Shown here one piece after another: positions 33,501-46,859 of a DNA stretch of 64,000 nucleotides. Position 1 is the first letter of the stretch, and the number at the start of each line of letters is the position of its first letter. The position numbers were made by a program, and so were the translations under genes. Below the pieces are notes generated by a model, which saw only the letters and a list, made by a program, of their open reading frames with translations, did not search any database and was not told the origin of the DNA. The DNA comes from Sternotherus odoratus (lineage: Eukaryota > Chordata > Testudines > Kinosternidae): positions 249,931,644-249,995,643 of the forward strand of contig JAVMKO010000001.1 in the NCBI GenBank assembly GCA_032164245.1. Direction: 5' to 3'.

Positions 33501-36315
33501 GCTGTGTACTGTAGATAAACATGTTGGAGTGCATTAGGAGAGATGTGTGTAGAAAGGCTGCAAAATTCCTGGCTTCAGCAAACACTAAAAATGAAAGAAG
33601 CCTGCTAGTACAGTTACCAAACTACGGAGCACATTGATAGAGAAGATTTAAATTCCATATTGTTTTCTTTATTTTAAAATGGAGAGAACTGCCATTTATA
33701 AAGACCCTTACTTAGAGAGATACACAGCAGCAAAGAGTTAGTTACATGCAATAGCATTCTCACTTTAGTTAATTTGAATCTTTACACATATAACTTTAGA
33801 ATATGTGCAGAAAATGCTACTAGAATAACAAGGTTTTAGACCAGAACAGACCAGACAAAGAAAACAGAACTGACCCCGTCATACTATGACTGGCTGTTCC
33901 AGAAACAGATGATTTCCCACCCATCACTCAAAAATGTCTGAATGTCTTGTTCAGGGCTTTACACCTGTAGCATTTAAAGCTGAACGCATGCCATCAGTGT
34001 ATCTAGCTTCCCCCCCGCCCCCTCCCCAAGCTTCTGCAGTATTTTCTACAATAAAGACTCTACAATAAAGTTCAAGTTAACCCAAGATCCTATCAGAAGG
34101 AAGTTCTCATTCTGAAGGGCCTCTGGAACGAACCCTTGTGTGGGCTTCCGAGACTTGAAGTTTATAAAACTCAAGCACTATCTGGAATTCTAAGAGTCTC
34201 CTTAAAAAGGCACCAGGAATGTTGCTTCTGGTCACTATTCCCACCACTCCTACAGATTAGGTAAATCCATATCTACTCCAATGCCATACATGGAAAATGG
34301 ACATCTTCACTAATATCAGGTGGTCTCCATTAAATTCTCTCAGGTGAGTGCTTCAGTGTCATCACACAGATGAGAAGAGGCTGATTAAGAGTGGGGGGGG
34401 GGGAGGAGGGGATAGATGAGTATTCTTGAAGATTCCATATACAATCTCAGGGAGTTTGCAGAGCTGATCTGTGCTCCTCACATTAGCCTGGATTACAGGT
34501 ACAACCAACAGGATTGATGATCATTCCTAGCCCAGGCTGATAGACAAAACAAGGAGAACACCAGGCAAACAAATCAATTCTGTAGAAAAAACAACGCTGA
34601 AATCCACCCTATTCTGCCTCCAAGTAGCAAGGAGGAAAAGAGTGTACAATTCTATTTTTCCTTCCTAGAACAAGAATTATTCTCTGCAGCAAGAGAAGGT
34701 AGAGGATATTTAGCAATATCTATACATAGTAGGATTGATGATGTATGATCCTTACACAAACGCCTCTAATATTGGAGCATCTTAGCACAATGTACAACCA
34801 TCACACATTTAGTAGCTCTTTCCCCAACAAATATGAATGACAAAGTAGTTCTCCAGCTCAGAAAGTTTCAGTGCCCCTGCTGACATAGCTAGCTAGCCGT
34901 GATCTCCTTTCAGTCATGCAATTTATTTTTGTTAAATGAAGAGTGACTTTACCTGAAAAAAAAAAACCCATAAATCCTCCCCCTGCCCCATATCTTATAG
35001 AAGTCCTCCTTTTGATCAAAGGCATTCACCTAGTTGACACTCTGCAGGTGCAGCTGGCAATTCTTTGAGTTTTCAGCTAGAAAAGAGATCATTTGCAAAA
35101 ATCTGTCCCATGGACAGCCAGGGCCAAACACTGTCTGATTCAGCAGGGCCAAAGTTCTGCAGAATTGGGGATCTTATCCCCCCCCCCCCCCGCCCGCCAC
35201 CCATTTTTAATCTCTTGCCTTCCCCCTCCCCATTTCTTCTTCAGATCATAAGTGATACGTCTGCAAACGAGCTAAGATTGTTAGGGGCAAAAGCCAAATC
35301 AACATCCTTCTGTGGCTTTGTAGTGCACTGCAGATCTTTTCTACGAAACAGGATGGGTTATTCAGCATATTAATATATTTCAGTCAAAAACCTCACCAGT
35401 CCCCAGGTTGCTACAAAAAACCATCTTCGGACTAGTTAATTATTTTTAAAGTTCCCTTTGATACCCATTTACTTATCTGGTTTGCAAGATTCCCCAACTT
35501 GCTTTAAAAATATGAATTTAATTCTAGGAAATAAACAGTTTGTATGGTAGAAGTATTTGCTAGGATATTGCACTTTTAAACGAAATCACTATTTAGAATT
35601 TTACTACCTACAAGGCCTATAAACATTTTACAGTCTGTGGATGTGAATGCCAGGAAACTGTAAAAGTAGGAAAACAAAACTGCGACATCAATACTTTTTC
35701 CAGGTATAACTGTAGTTACAGCAGACTTGAAACTTATCCAGTTGTCATGAACAATAATTCAATATCTATAATGGGCAAATAAAGTTTGTTTCCCTTTCCC
35801 CCTCCTCCATCATAAATGCTCACACTAAAGCCTGGAGAAGGGGGATTTTGGTGCATGGGTTTGTAAATATTCTTGACAGTTTTGCAAGGTTTCAGGAGTA
35901 ACCGTTTAAGGCCCCAATACTGCAAGTTACCAGTGTGTGGGTAAACCCCAGGAAGCCCCATAAACCTTGATGGCATTCTGTGCAGAGGTAAGCAAGTGTA
36001 TGATCAAAATAAAGGGGTTCTAATTAATCTCCTTATGAAGTGCTCCTGAGATTGGGGTAAATACCTCCAAACAAAATCATGACAGCACTTCCCAGTTGGG
36101 GAGGTTTGCATTTCAGAAGAATGGACAGGCTTGAAAGTTTGCTGTGTGGAAGAAGGAAAAGATGCTACTTGCCACTGGAGTTGCAGTGGAAAAAGTGAAC
36201 GCCACTGTAAGGAAAATGGTTTCACCATGATCTCAGCGTATGGAGGCATTTCCATGTGAATTTGCAGGTTTACATCTGAAAGTGTAGTATTACAGAAGTT
36301 TGCCATAGGCTTTAC

Positions 36316-36586
36316 CAGTTCTCAAACTGTGGGCCAGGACCCCATTTTAATGGGGTCACCAGGGCTGACAGACTTGCTGGGGCCCGGGGCCAAAGCCCCA
36401 TCACCCAAGGGCTTCATCCCTGGATAGTGGGGCTCAGGTTACAGCTCCATGCCTGGATCTGAAGCCCTTGGGCTTTGACTCAGCCCAGGGTAGAGGAGCT
36501 CAGGCTTTGGTCACCTGTCTTGGTGTCGTGTAGTAATTTTTGTTATCAGAAGGGTATCATAGTGCAATGAAGTTTGAGAACCCCTG
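36316..36586. mobile_element. hAT-type MITE
   Basis: It starts CAGTTCTCAAACTGTGG and ends AGTTTGAGAACCCCTG, hAT-Charlie-like ends. No clear 8-bp flanking repeat. Confidence 0.7.
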
Positions 36587-37373
36587 AATTAGAGCATTTT
36601 TATGTGCCTTCTTACTCGTAGTTCTGCTCTTACAGTGGGCATTGAAGCCATAATGTCTTCATCTACACCAATGGGATAACCCTTTTCAGCAGTTGAGAAG
36701 AGTCTAGGGTAGCCATCCTCATTTCGTAAACTCAACCATCACGCTACGCAGCCAGAAGGCAAGTAAAATAGGGTATTTTTCTACAGCTGCCAATGTACAA
36801 TGTTTCGGCAGCATTCTATCTAATATACAAGACACCTGTCCATCAGCCTTTCATTTTTTTCAAGAGATGGTGTAATTCTGATTTAGGGAATGTATCTCTA
36901 GAGCAGAGTTATTCTTACTGTTCTCAACCAAAACAAAAACCAAGGTGTACCAGCCAAAAACAAAGGGATATGCCAGTACATCCTCCACGTCCAGAATTGG
37001 TTTGTTTACAATTTGGGCCTCCAGTATATCTTGTGTTGAAACTAGCATGATAGAGGGTACACGGTCCTATAGGCACATCATTCTGGTCTGGTGACTGTCA
37101 GTCACACAAACTTCTGGCAGACTTAACAGGTTCCTCTCCGAGAGATGAGCCACAGTGGTTCTAGCTCTGCACATCTTCTTGGTGGAAGAGTTATTTCTAA
37201 TCATTAGGTATACAACTCAAGTAACCTAGAAGTTAAAGCTGAAGGAACAGCTTACATGGTACTCAGAACAAACCTGCTGCCCCACAAGAGCCTCAGAAAT
37301 CAGAGTGAGTTTGTGAGCGCAGCAGGACGTCAGCCTAGATTTCACCTAAGGGAATATGCAAAACTGCAGATGA

Positions 37374-37436
37374 AGGATCAGATCCTCAGCTAGTGTAAAT
37401 CAGTATAGACAATTTACATGAGCCAAGGATCCATCC
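37374..37436. mobile_element. Short ancient palindromic MITE
   Basis: AGGATCAGATCCTCAGCTAG and TGTAAAT on the left face ATTTACA and AGCCAAGGATCC on the right. Confidence 0.45.
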
Positions 37437-37508
37437 CATAGGGTTCATCCAGGTAAAGCACTGTTCCAGTGAGATATTCTGGCTATTGCAGACTCAAACA
37501 AGTCTTAC

Positions 37509-37592
37509 CTTTTCTCTTTGAATCATTTTCTTCATCAGGATTTCAGCTTCTTCAGTCTCCTTCTTGATTCTTGCATATTCTTCTCTCTTCAG
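37509..37592 (-). CDS. EPSTI1: EPSTI1 exon 5
   Basis: 84 nt, 28 whole codons, between acceptor CCATATAG and donor GTAAGA. It encodes LKREEYARIK then KETEEAEILM then KKMIQREK, corresponding closely to mammalian EPSTI1 (KREE, RIKKE, EEAE, IQREK). Predicted continuous alpha-helix. Phase 0 at both ends. Confidence 0.95.
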
Positions 37593-38826
37593 CTATATGG
37601 TATTGTGGGAGAACACAAAACAGACAATGCAGTTTGGCTTTTGTATTGCCCCTCTTTCAACCATAATTTTTTATTCTGATGAAGTTACAAAAGGGGGGGA
37701 AATCAAGTATGTGTACCCCCTCACTGTAATTAGAGAACAAAGACATCAACTGTACAATAGATCCTTCATGATGTTAGTTTTGAACACTTATCAATAGGTG
37801 CAAGCATACACACTGGGTCCCCTGGGGTGGTAGTCTTATTAATTTGGAAGAGTTATTAAGATTAAATTTAAAGAATTCCGGTCACCTTTTCAGAAATGAT
37901 CTGAGTTGTTTAAATTAAAGTCCGGTAACAAGGGACAATTTACTGACAATTGTTAAAATTATGGGATTATATTGCCTCTATACAAATCCATAGTACGCCC
38001 ACATCTTTAATACTGTGTGCAGATGTGGTTCCCGTCTCAGAAAAAGATATATTTAACTTGGAGAAGGTTCAGAAAAAGGCAACAAGAATGATTAGGGGTA
38101 TGGAACAGCTTCTGTATGAGGAAAGACTGGGAATTTTCAGCTTGGAAAAGGGATGACTAAGAGGGGGATGTGACAGAGTTCTATAAAATCATGACTGGTG
38201 CGGAGAAAGTAAATAAGGAAGTGTTATTTACTCCTCTCATAACACAAGAATTAGGGGCCACCAAATTCATAGATAAATTCATGGATGATAGGTCCATCAA
38301 TGTCTATTATCCAAGAGGGGTAGGGAGTGTCCCTAGCCTCTGTTTGCCAAAAGCTGGGAACGTGTGACGGGATAATCATCAACAGAACATGGATCACTTC
38401 ATTCCCTCTGGGGCACCTGGTATTCGCCACTGTCAGAAGACAGCATACTGGGCTAAAGAGACCCAATATGGTCGTTCTTATGACTCACCTTTAAAAGCAT
38501 GTAAGCCCTTTATCATAAGGAAAATACTTACAGCTCTCTAAGGTGGGTTAGTGTGTTGACTGACTAGTTACTGTTCATGTAGCATGTTGAAAATATGAAT
38601 GGCAACGGCAACATTGTTTACACACACTTGTATAGCAGTCTTATATTCTACATTTCAACTCCACATTGTTTGTCTCACTTTTGAAGTCTCATGACTTCTG
38701 TTTCTTTTGTCAAACAAATAGGAGTTCATTTTACAGCCACATGGAACAGTGGGCTTGGGGGGGGGGGGGGGAGGAAAACACAGTATTTCTTAAATTAAAC
38801 TAAAAATCACATGCATTTCTCCTGAC
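37593..38826 (-). other. EPSTI1: EPSTI1 intron 4
   Basis: 1.2 kb, half of it a CR1 copy (37890-38481). A run of 15 G lies 56 nt from exon 4 (38757-38771). Confidence 0.85.
37890..38481 (+). mobile_element. CR1 LINE 3' end with internal deletion
   Basis: Words AAGGCAACAAGAATGATTAG, GACAGAGTTCTATAAAATCA and GGATGATAGGTCCATCAATG, and the tail TTCGCCACTGTCAGAAGACA and TCGTTCTTATGA, give the CR1 order. A stretch of the consensus between about 38263 and 38266 is missing. Opposite orientation to EPSTI1. Confidence 0.88.
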
Positions 38827-38900
38827 CTTTTGCTGGTATTTAGATTGCAGGAGTCTGATGTGTTGTTTTTGCCTAGCTTCAGCCTCAGATTCTGTTCCAC
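38827..38900 (-). CDS. EPSTI1: EPSTI1 exon 4
   Basis: 74 nt, 2 nt plus 24 codons, between acceptor TATTTTCTAG and donor GTCAGG. The leading GT completes a Gly codon with exon 3. It encodes GTESEAEARQ then KQHIRLLQSK then YQQK, matching the mammalian segment with RQKQ and QSKY. Confidence 0.93.
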
Positions 38901-40149
38901 CTAGAAAATACCAATTGTATTCTGCATGTTAGAAAATTTTAAGCCCAAATGTCAGCAACAAGAGACACTAATATTAGGCATACATGTGAATATTTTCATA
39001 ATCAAGCTGATAAAAATGAGAGATCGAAGAGACCTATTTTAACTTTCTGTCCATCTCTTTTTCTAATGTGCCTGACATTTCACCAGTACAGGATTGTTAT
39101 TTGCAGAACATTCTTCACTGCATTGTCCTTTTTACTGGTAAATGACTGAAGTTATGAGTCATCATTTTACTTGAGAGACTATTTCATAGTTTAGCAGTGT
39201 CTTGCCTTCTAGATAGTTTCCTGATGGTCATCCTAAAATCTTCTTTTGCTCAGTTTATTCAAAACTATGTTGGTGCTAGATTTGGTCAAAAAAAAAAAAA
39301 AGCAGGAAATTATTGCACAGAAACACTTTACCAAAACAGATATAAATTTTTATTGAGGTTTCTAATTGGATGGCCCCTAACCATCACCAAAGCACCTAAC
39401 ATCAGTGGAAACAGAATTTACTCTTTGCTGGCGGGGGGGGGGGGGGGGGGGGGAGGGAGGAAACCACACAATTTTTAAAGCAATCCATCAAAAACCTGGT
39501 TTAAAACCCACCACACAAGCCTCACCTGCACTTTAGCCGTACCAAACTAAGGCTCAAATAGTAGCAGGTATAGTTTTCAGAGGCAAGGATCCCTACTGAG
39601 AATACCCAGCCTCTAGCCATGAAACTAAGCTCCAGAACACTCAGCAAGAGGGACCCAATAGATCTTCACGCCCATGGCAGGGCATTGGGAAAGAAGTGAA
39701 TTGGTTTAAAACTCATGATTCTCAGTGCTTATGTTAGACTACTCTGAACAATTCTTCTTTCCCATGATGTTCCTGCCATTTATAGATAGCAATCAGGTCT
39801 CCCTTTGTTGTTTGGGCAAGCTCATTCATTTAATTGCAGTTCCATAATTATCTCTCTCAACCCCCTCGGAATTCCTTCCTATTGGTTAACATCGTTGTCA
39901 TTACAGAGGTACCCAAGACTACAAAAGTTGGTTGCATTAGTGCTACACAGAGAACTATTACCTTCCTAATCTGTGCAGACACCCTGAGACTTAACTTTGC
40001 ACACCTGGGTAGTCCTCCTAGGAATCAATGGGACTATGTAGTATGCAAGATAACCTATCTACTGTTGGCATGGTCATCAGCATTTTTTGTTACTTCCTGA
40101 ACCCTTTTCTAGCCTCTCTGGATCCCTGTGTATTATTTTTAATCCCTTC

Positions 40150-40640
40150 TCTGGTATTGCCAACACCATGCCTTTTAGCATCATCTGCAAATTTAACATC
40201 AACTCCAGCTCCTGATGTTAATTAGAGTCATGTGCATCAATCCCCAATGCAGGCACACCACTGGACATCAGCCACTACTCAATATATTGCTGTTCATTAC
40301 CCTTTGCTTACAGCCTGCCAGACAGTTTTCAATCCATTCAACAGGGCTCATATCCAAGACAGCTTGAATTAATTTTTCAAATAAGATTTTTGTGATGCAG
40401 TATATCAAATATTTTAGTCAAATCAAAATGTGTTGCAACTCCTGCATTCACTTTATATATAAAAAGAAAAAACAACAATGAAGGTTGTCAGGCATGATTT
40501 GTTCTTTATAAAAACTTACACTAATTTATGGCTTAGAGTACTAAGGGAAAGTATGGAACTCAAAATTGTTTCTTCTCTTTAGTACCTGAAATTACCTAGT
40601 CCCAGAAAGGTTGGACATCTGCCAGTCACAGAAATAGTGC
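40150..40640 (-). pseudogene. CR1/L3-like reverse-transcriptase remnant
   Basis: On the minus strand TTTGATTTGACTAAAATAT reads FDLTKIFDILHH, the counterpart of FDxxKAFDxVxH, and AAATTTGCAGATGATGCTAA reads as the region around the catalytic FADD motif. Several stops and shifts. Confidence 0.6.
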
Positions 40641-42439
40641 AGATTTGGAATTCTTACAATATTTTGTCAAGGTGTCCAAGCAATTATAGAACTTCAATTT
40701 GAGGACATCTGATGATTTGGACACTAAAAATGCAATCGCTAAAGAGTCACTCTCGGAGAAGAGGCATTAAAAGAATTTGCAATCTAATGACCTCTCTCAA
40801 TTGTGCCATTAAAGAAGCCATTGGGAATCTCTCCTTTCTTCAAGCTTCTGCTGGCCCTCTTAAGCCCACACAAGCAGTTAGAGCTAAAGTTCTTAACACC
40901 AGATATTGAATATAGTGGACATTTCTCAATCATCCATGTGTATTTGCTTCAATTTGGAAAGTACCAGCACTCTAGGGGACAATGTAGCCTCCTAAAATGC
41001 TGAAGTTTCTACATGTCAGAAGCCTGTTATTTCTTCCAACATCTGATCTGTATCTACAGTGAAGTCACTAAGGAAGTGAATATTTTAATCTGCATTAATT
41101 ATTGTGCATTTCCCACAATTCTGATTCCTCTGATGGAAGTTCCAAGGTACCCTCCTAGTCATTCCGCTCACTTTATGGAGCGGAGAACACACACCAGCAG
41201 CTCTTTAGTTTCCTTCAGACTCCTCTTTCTCCTGCCACAGGCTCTGAAGTTCTCTCTCTTTTTCCAAGGGTGTAACGTGAGCCATTTCAAGAAAACTCAC
41301 ATGAAGGCAACATTACTATTGGCACATGTGAGCTAATTAGGGGACCGAATGCCAAGTTCACCAGAAATTGAACAAACAACTTACTGGGAATCTTTCCATG
41401 GCAGAGATATGCATCTCAGGAGGATTAAGTCATATATTTCTGTAGAACCGTCACCATATACCCTTTGAACCAAGTTCTTAATCATGGTCATTAGGTATCT
41501 CCATGCACAAGAAGGCACATAGCCCTGACAATAACATTCATTGTTGAAAAGGACCCCCAAGTCTCTCTGTCCTTCCGGATGATAATTCTGACTAGGGAAG
41601 CCTCCACCTTCTTCTTGCAAGCCTTGTCTACACTACGGAATTTGCCTACTGGCAATCGGAGCTGCAGAAGCAGGGATGAACTTGGTTTGACCGGAATTAT
41701 CAACAAGGACAAACCACGTTCAGCATCATTTCAAAATCATTTCAAATAGCCTGGTGCTGACTGTTTACCCAGAGGGGAGGAGGAGGACGCTCCAACACAG
41801 ATGTTGGAAGAGAGGCAGGAGTGGAGCAGAACACTCTCTGCTCAGCAACTAGATGCAGACAGCGAACCCTTCCCCCACAACACACACACCGAGCCAGGAC
41901 AAGAGATGGGACAGTTCCTTTTCCTTTTCAGCAGCTGGGAGATGCACTATCAAAGTTACACACCCACTAGTTAGTGGCTAATATGGAAGAGGGTGACTTA
42001 GGATAGGAATCCCAGCATCTTCCTCCCCAGAAAATAGGGTGAGGGGTGGGCTTTTCACTTCTGCAACATTCCACCACCACTCTTCCATCTAAAGCATTCA
42101 TTCAGTCTAGAGCGAATAAATTTAGACCTTCAGTTCCTAAATATCTTGTAAGTTTTTCAAACCCTGGAGTTCACTTTTGCCTTCCATACATCTCCTTAGC
42201 CCTGTATTCTATCCCTTTCAAGATTGCTTGAAAGAAAGACCACTCCAGTTTTATGTACTGTTTTTCAATTATACGGTTCTTATTTAAAACAAACAACCTA
42301 TAACAAATGTGAATGAGGTTTCAGCTTCATCAATACAACAGTCCCTCTGAACATGAGGGTAGGCAAAAATTCGACTTAACTCTTCTGCCTATCTTTATGT
42401 ATAGACAGCAAAATTGCAAGCAAGCCTGGATCCCAACTT

Positions 42440-42890
42440 TCATAGAAATGTAGGATTGGAAGAGACTTTGAGAAATGATCAAGTCCAGCCCTCTGTGCTG
42501 AGGCAGAACCAAGTAAACCAACACCATTTCTGACAGGTTTCTGTCCAACTAGTTCTTAAAAATATCTAAAGGATGGGGATTCCCTTGGAAGCCAATTGCA
42601 GAGCTTAATTACCCTTATTGTTGGAATGTTTCCTCCAATATCTAACCTAAAAGCTTCCTTGATGCAGATGAAGCCCATTACTTCTTGTCCTGCCTTCAGA
42701 GGACAAGAACAACTGATCATTATCCTTTTTATATCTCTAACATACCTGAAGACTTATCAGCACCCTCCTGCCCAGTCTTCACTTCAAGACTAAAAACACA
42801 CACAGTTCCTTTAATATTTCCTAACAGGTCACGTTTCCTAAACCTTTTGATCATCTTTCACAAAAATGTGGCCGCTCTAAATGATTTTTT
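42440..42890 (-). mobile_element. CR1 LINE 3' end, antisense
   Basis: From TCATAGAAATGTAGGATTGG to CTAAACCTTTTGATCATCTT it follows the reverse complement of the CR1 3' region (words AAGTCCAGCCCTCTG, CATTACTTCTTGTCCTGCC). About 20-25 percent diverged by eye. Confidence 0.8.
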
Positions 42891-43608
42891 GTAGCCCAAA
42901 TGAGCCATTTACAAAATGCTTCCTCGAGAACAAGTTGATATGATCAGCAGTTTAAAAATTGCAACTCACACATCCACAGTTTGATTCATTGACCTATTGG
43001 CCATCTCCCAATTCAGTTTAATTGTAAACACCAGTGATTAGGGCATCACATAGTGTACTTTGGGAAGAGGATGTAAGTAGTTTCATGTCCTCTTCTGAAA
43101 GTCCAGTCGGGGGTGCATCCAGCTGAGTGGAGCCAGAAGAGTTTAGAAAAACAGCAAGATGGACATGCCAGTCAATCATTTCCCCCAATCTCTTATTGTT
43201 AGAGTTCACCGGGGGGTGGAGAGTGAGGCCATTTTTAAATTCCAGCTTAATGCTGCATTCTCTTTTATATTTTCATGTTACAGTTTTCAGTGCTCTCGGC
43301 CAAGTCACTCACTATGCTTCCTTCAAGTTGTTCTTCCATTGCCTAAATAACTATTCAAAATATGTAAATAATAATGTTCTATAGGGTTTTCTACACCAGT
43401 CAGAAAAAAGATTTGTGAAGGAGAAAGCTATGTATGTCTGCTTTAGGAACTTTTTTATAGTCAAGTTCATTAAAATTCCACCAAGAGTAGCTAGTATTAC
43501 TAATTTTTTAACTACAGTAAATCTCTTCCCCCCCGCCCCCTTTTAGAGAAAGGCATTTATTTGGGATGTTGTATAATCCACCAAGTCAGCTTACTTCTCT
43601 TTCCTTAC

Positions 43609-43692
43609 CCAGCTTCTGTGGTTTCAGGTAAATTGGTCCTGGCCGGTGCTGTTCCTTCCATCTCTCCAAGTTCTCTAGTTCTTTGTTGGCAA
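43609..43692 (-). CDS. EPSTI1: EPSTI1 exon 3
   Basis: 84 nt: 2 nt, 27 codons, 1 nt. Acceptor TGATTTAG, donor GTAAGG. It encodes ANKELENLER then WKEQHRPGPI then YLKPQKL, the most conserved part of EPSTI1 (mammalian LxNLEKWKEQ). The leading TT joins the A of exon 2 to make Ile. Confidence 0.95.
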
Positions 43693-44610
43693 CTAAATCA
43701 AAAAACAAAACAATCAGCATACAGAAATAAGAGTCACTACTGTAAGGAATTTGGGATATTGTTAAATTACATCACATTAAAAACTATGCCCACTCATGGG
43801 CAGGCCTACTCTATTCTTCACAAACATAGCTCAAACCACACTAACGGCTGGTCCATATGAAAGATTAATGAGCCTATAGTGCCAGCTACCAGCCAGGGGA
43901 CTGCTTCCATCTCTGAAAGCCTCAAGTTCAAATCCCATTATTGTTATCTTAAGCAGGGCTGGCTACTATAGATATATAGCTAAGACTATAGTCATGGTAG
44001 TTCTTGGCTAGTAGCTCTCCCCGATAATACCAACAAGTTACTGATTTAAAATGATATAAATAAATGCAGAGAACTCCCAAGACATATGCCATCCATCACT
44101 GCTCACTCATGTTGCTTTTTGTTCTTTCCCCTTCTCTGCATTCATCTTTTCTTTACGGATATTATAGGCTGTGGGACTTAAGAAATTTCAGCTCTTCGCT
44201 GCTGCCATTTTGGTCATAGAAACTAGCTGCACAGCCCTCCCATAAATTCACCAGTCAAGCAGACCTTTCTGTGAGGTGCAGAGTTATGGTACCCCTGCAG
44301 AGAAGGAGCAGGCTGGAGAAGATGGGGGTAGGGATTGTGGCAATTCTGCATCTTGGTGATTCCCCTCTGCATGGGGACTATGGTAACAGGGGACAATCTA
44401 CAGTGGCACTTGGGCGGTTCTAACCTGATCCAGGGGCCAGTTTGATCCTTGCCAGCCTTAGTAAAGGGAAAATAAGATCTCCCTTTCAGACCACCTACAC
44501 AGTAGGGTAAAATGTGTTCAGATATACCTTCTTTCCTAGTGAAAACAAGGCCTTAGCCACCATGCCACTCTGCACAACACCTGTCATTTTCCTTGTCTGT
44601 AAAGCATCTT

Positions 44611-44692
44611 GGCCCCAATCCAGCAAGGTGCTTGCAGAACTTTGAGTGCAATGGAACATGCACATACTTAAGTTTTCTGCTGGACTGGGGCA
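44611..44692. mobile_element. Short palindromic MITE
   Basis: GGCCCCAATCCAGCAAGGTG on the left pairs with CTGCTGGACTGGGGCA on the right. Confidence 0.55.
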
Positions 44693-45869
44693 CTAGCATT
44701 TTGTTGTCACCACACAAATACAACTATCACCACGATAGCAGCACTGTGTCTGCCTGGGCTGATTCTCACTTCTCTGAATTGTTTCCCTTCTGGGCTGATG
44801 GTGGTTTTTTGGTGCAATGGAACAGATAGCAGGGTTCACTTTCTTTCTAGAGGAGAACTCCGCAGCCCCACACCAGTTCTCCAAAGGGTTTCAAACCACT
44901 GTGCTGACCCCATTGCTCCTATCCGGTCATGGGAGTTCTCGGACACTATGAAAGATATTGTGAAGAATTACTGTGCAGAGTTACTCCCAAATAGAAGAAA
45001 CAATTTTTTTTTTAATCTTCCAGTTCCTGCCAAATAAAGCTCCTTAATTTACTCCTAATTGTTTCTGTCCAGAATGTGTATTCATTATTTTCTAGCAGTG
45101 GCTAAACAAAAACTTTAAGTCAAACAATATGAACTTTTAAAACAAAAGAATACTTTAAATTGCCATCTAAAGGAATGTTCACTGTATACACACTATATAT
45201 CAGCATTCCAAGGCTTGTGTGCATTTATAAAATTTTATATATGTCACTCGTGTCTGAGCTTGTTACCAAGGAATTTATGTACAAAGTTGTAGTGATTCCT
45301 GGATTTTGTGGTATTCTCTTTTTTAATGTACATGATGTACAATTTTATTTTATACTCCACATTTTCAGTAAAATGGGCATCTGAAATTCTTAAGGGTTTG
45401 GTGCATTTCACTGAGTCCCTCAGCATGGACGGAAAGTTTAGATATTAGACTTGATTTGGCGAGACAGCAAATATCTACAAGATCCCATTGAAGCGCAAAG
45501 GGTTTAGGATCTGTTAGAACTAAAAAGGTTTAAAATTTACTTTCTTTTTGTATATTTGAGTCATTTCTATAGTAACTATTCCTTAGAATCTGTATTCAAC
45601 TGAGAATGTCTGAATTCTAAGGCCCAGAACACTGGTCCTTCACCAATAAGGAACCCTATTCAGGAATTTTGTATGTTAGGCTGTATGTAATAATTTGTAG
45701 TACCTTCATGTCTATACAACTCCAGATATTCTTGGAAACCACCTCCTTAACATGCACATATAGCTTACATAAGCACATATGAACTTGGGAAACTAGTGAG
45801 GGATGATTGTTACGGAAGATATTTTCGGTTGGGGAATCAACAGGGAGGAATGATTGTGGGGTTAGAAGA

Positions 45870-45967
45870 AGCAACAAAGAGTCCTGTGGCACCTTAAAGA
45901 CTAACAAAACTATTGAAGCATAAGCTTTCATGGGCTAGTATCCACTTCGTCAGATGCATGCAGTGGC
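45870..45967 (-). repeat. Foldback family, copy 3 (single arm)
   Basis: One arm only, from GCAACAAAGAGTCCTGTGG to CGTCAGATGCATGCAG. Flanks TGTGGGGTTAGAAG (45856-45869) and TGTGGGATCAGAAG (45968-45981) agree at 12 of 14 bases. On the minus strand it reads CTGACGA, a stem, then a GAAA box. Confidence 0.8.
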
Positions 45968-46859
45968 ATGTGGGATCAGAAGGACTCAGTGAAAGGCATT
46001 ATCTTGAACTGTTGGTCCTTTCAGCTGTAAATAATAACGCCTTCACACAAGTCAGGTAAACTGAAAACACATAGAAGGGATATTGGAACATCTGTTTATT
46101 TTGGTAAAGAGGGTTTCTTTGCCTAAAACCCTATATGACGACACTGGTAAAGGAACATAGTTGGGGAATGAGAACTGTACCTCCCTCCAGATACAGCAAA
46201 GGAGACACACATAGCCACTTCTTGGTCTGACAACACAGGTGTGGTAGTGTATCTATTTCTTTCTGCATAATGCTATACTAATCTGATTGGTAAGCTTTGA
46301 TTAAAATCATTCCAATTGAGCCGGTTATTCGACACTCAATTCAGACATGCAACAATGGGAGAGGTAGAGATTCTTTGTTGCTCAGATATCAAGCCACTGG
46401 ACAGAAGGTGCCTTACATTGTGCAGTTGTACTTAGAGAATTTGTTAAGCACATTCTATAAATGGACATTGTCTCTCTGAAAACAGCACATGTGTGAACAG
46501 TTTAGCCATATAAACACTATGCCAACACTGGCATTAGATAATTATTAACTTAGCAATAAGCTAAACAAGACTCAAACTTTGATCTTCAAACCTAAACTTG
46601 ACACCTGGGTGGAAGGAAAAAGAAGAGGGAGGTTATGAACTTTAGGAGGGGCATCAAGTTAATTCTGAATGTGTCTTGTAGAACTTATTTTGAACAGCTA
46701 TGACACCATCTTTCTAATGGGAACATTTTTACAGACATCACATCTTTCTATGAACTGTTCTTTTCCTAATGTGGCTTTTCTAACTAGCAAAATATTTTAG
46801 AACCGATACAAGAAAAGTCTGCATGGCGATGAAGTTTGGCTTTGATAGGTGATCAAAAA

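Larger units (their letters stand above)
29915..37508 (-). other. EPSTI1: EPSTI1 intron 5
   Basis: 7.6 kb. It holds a MIR-like SINE (30350-30590), a hAT MITE (36316-36586) and a small palindromic MITE (37374-37436). Between 30600 and 36300 nothing is recognised, apart from A- and T-rich runs and two G/C homopolymers (34393-34403 and 35178-35191). Confidence 0.8.
38901..43608 (-). other. EPSTI1: EPSTI1 intron 3
   Basis: 4.7 kb with two LINE fragments (40150-40640 and 42440-42890), a run of 21 G (39433-39453), and otherwise unrecognised AT-rich sequence. Confidence 0.8.
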
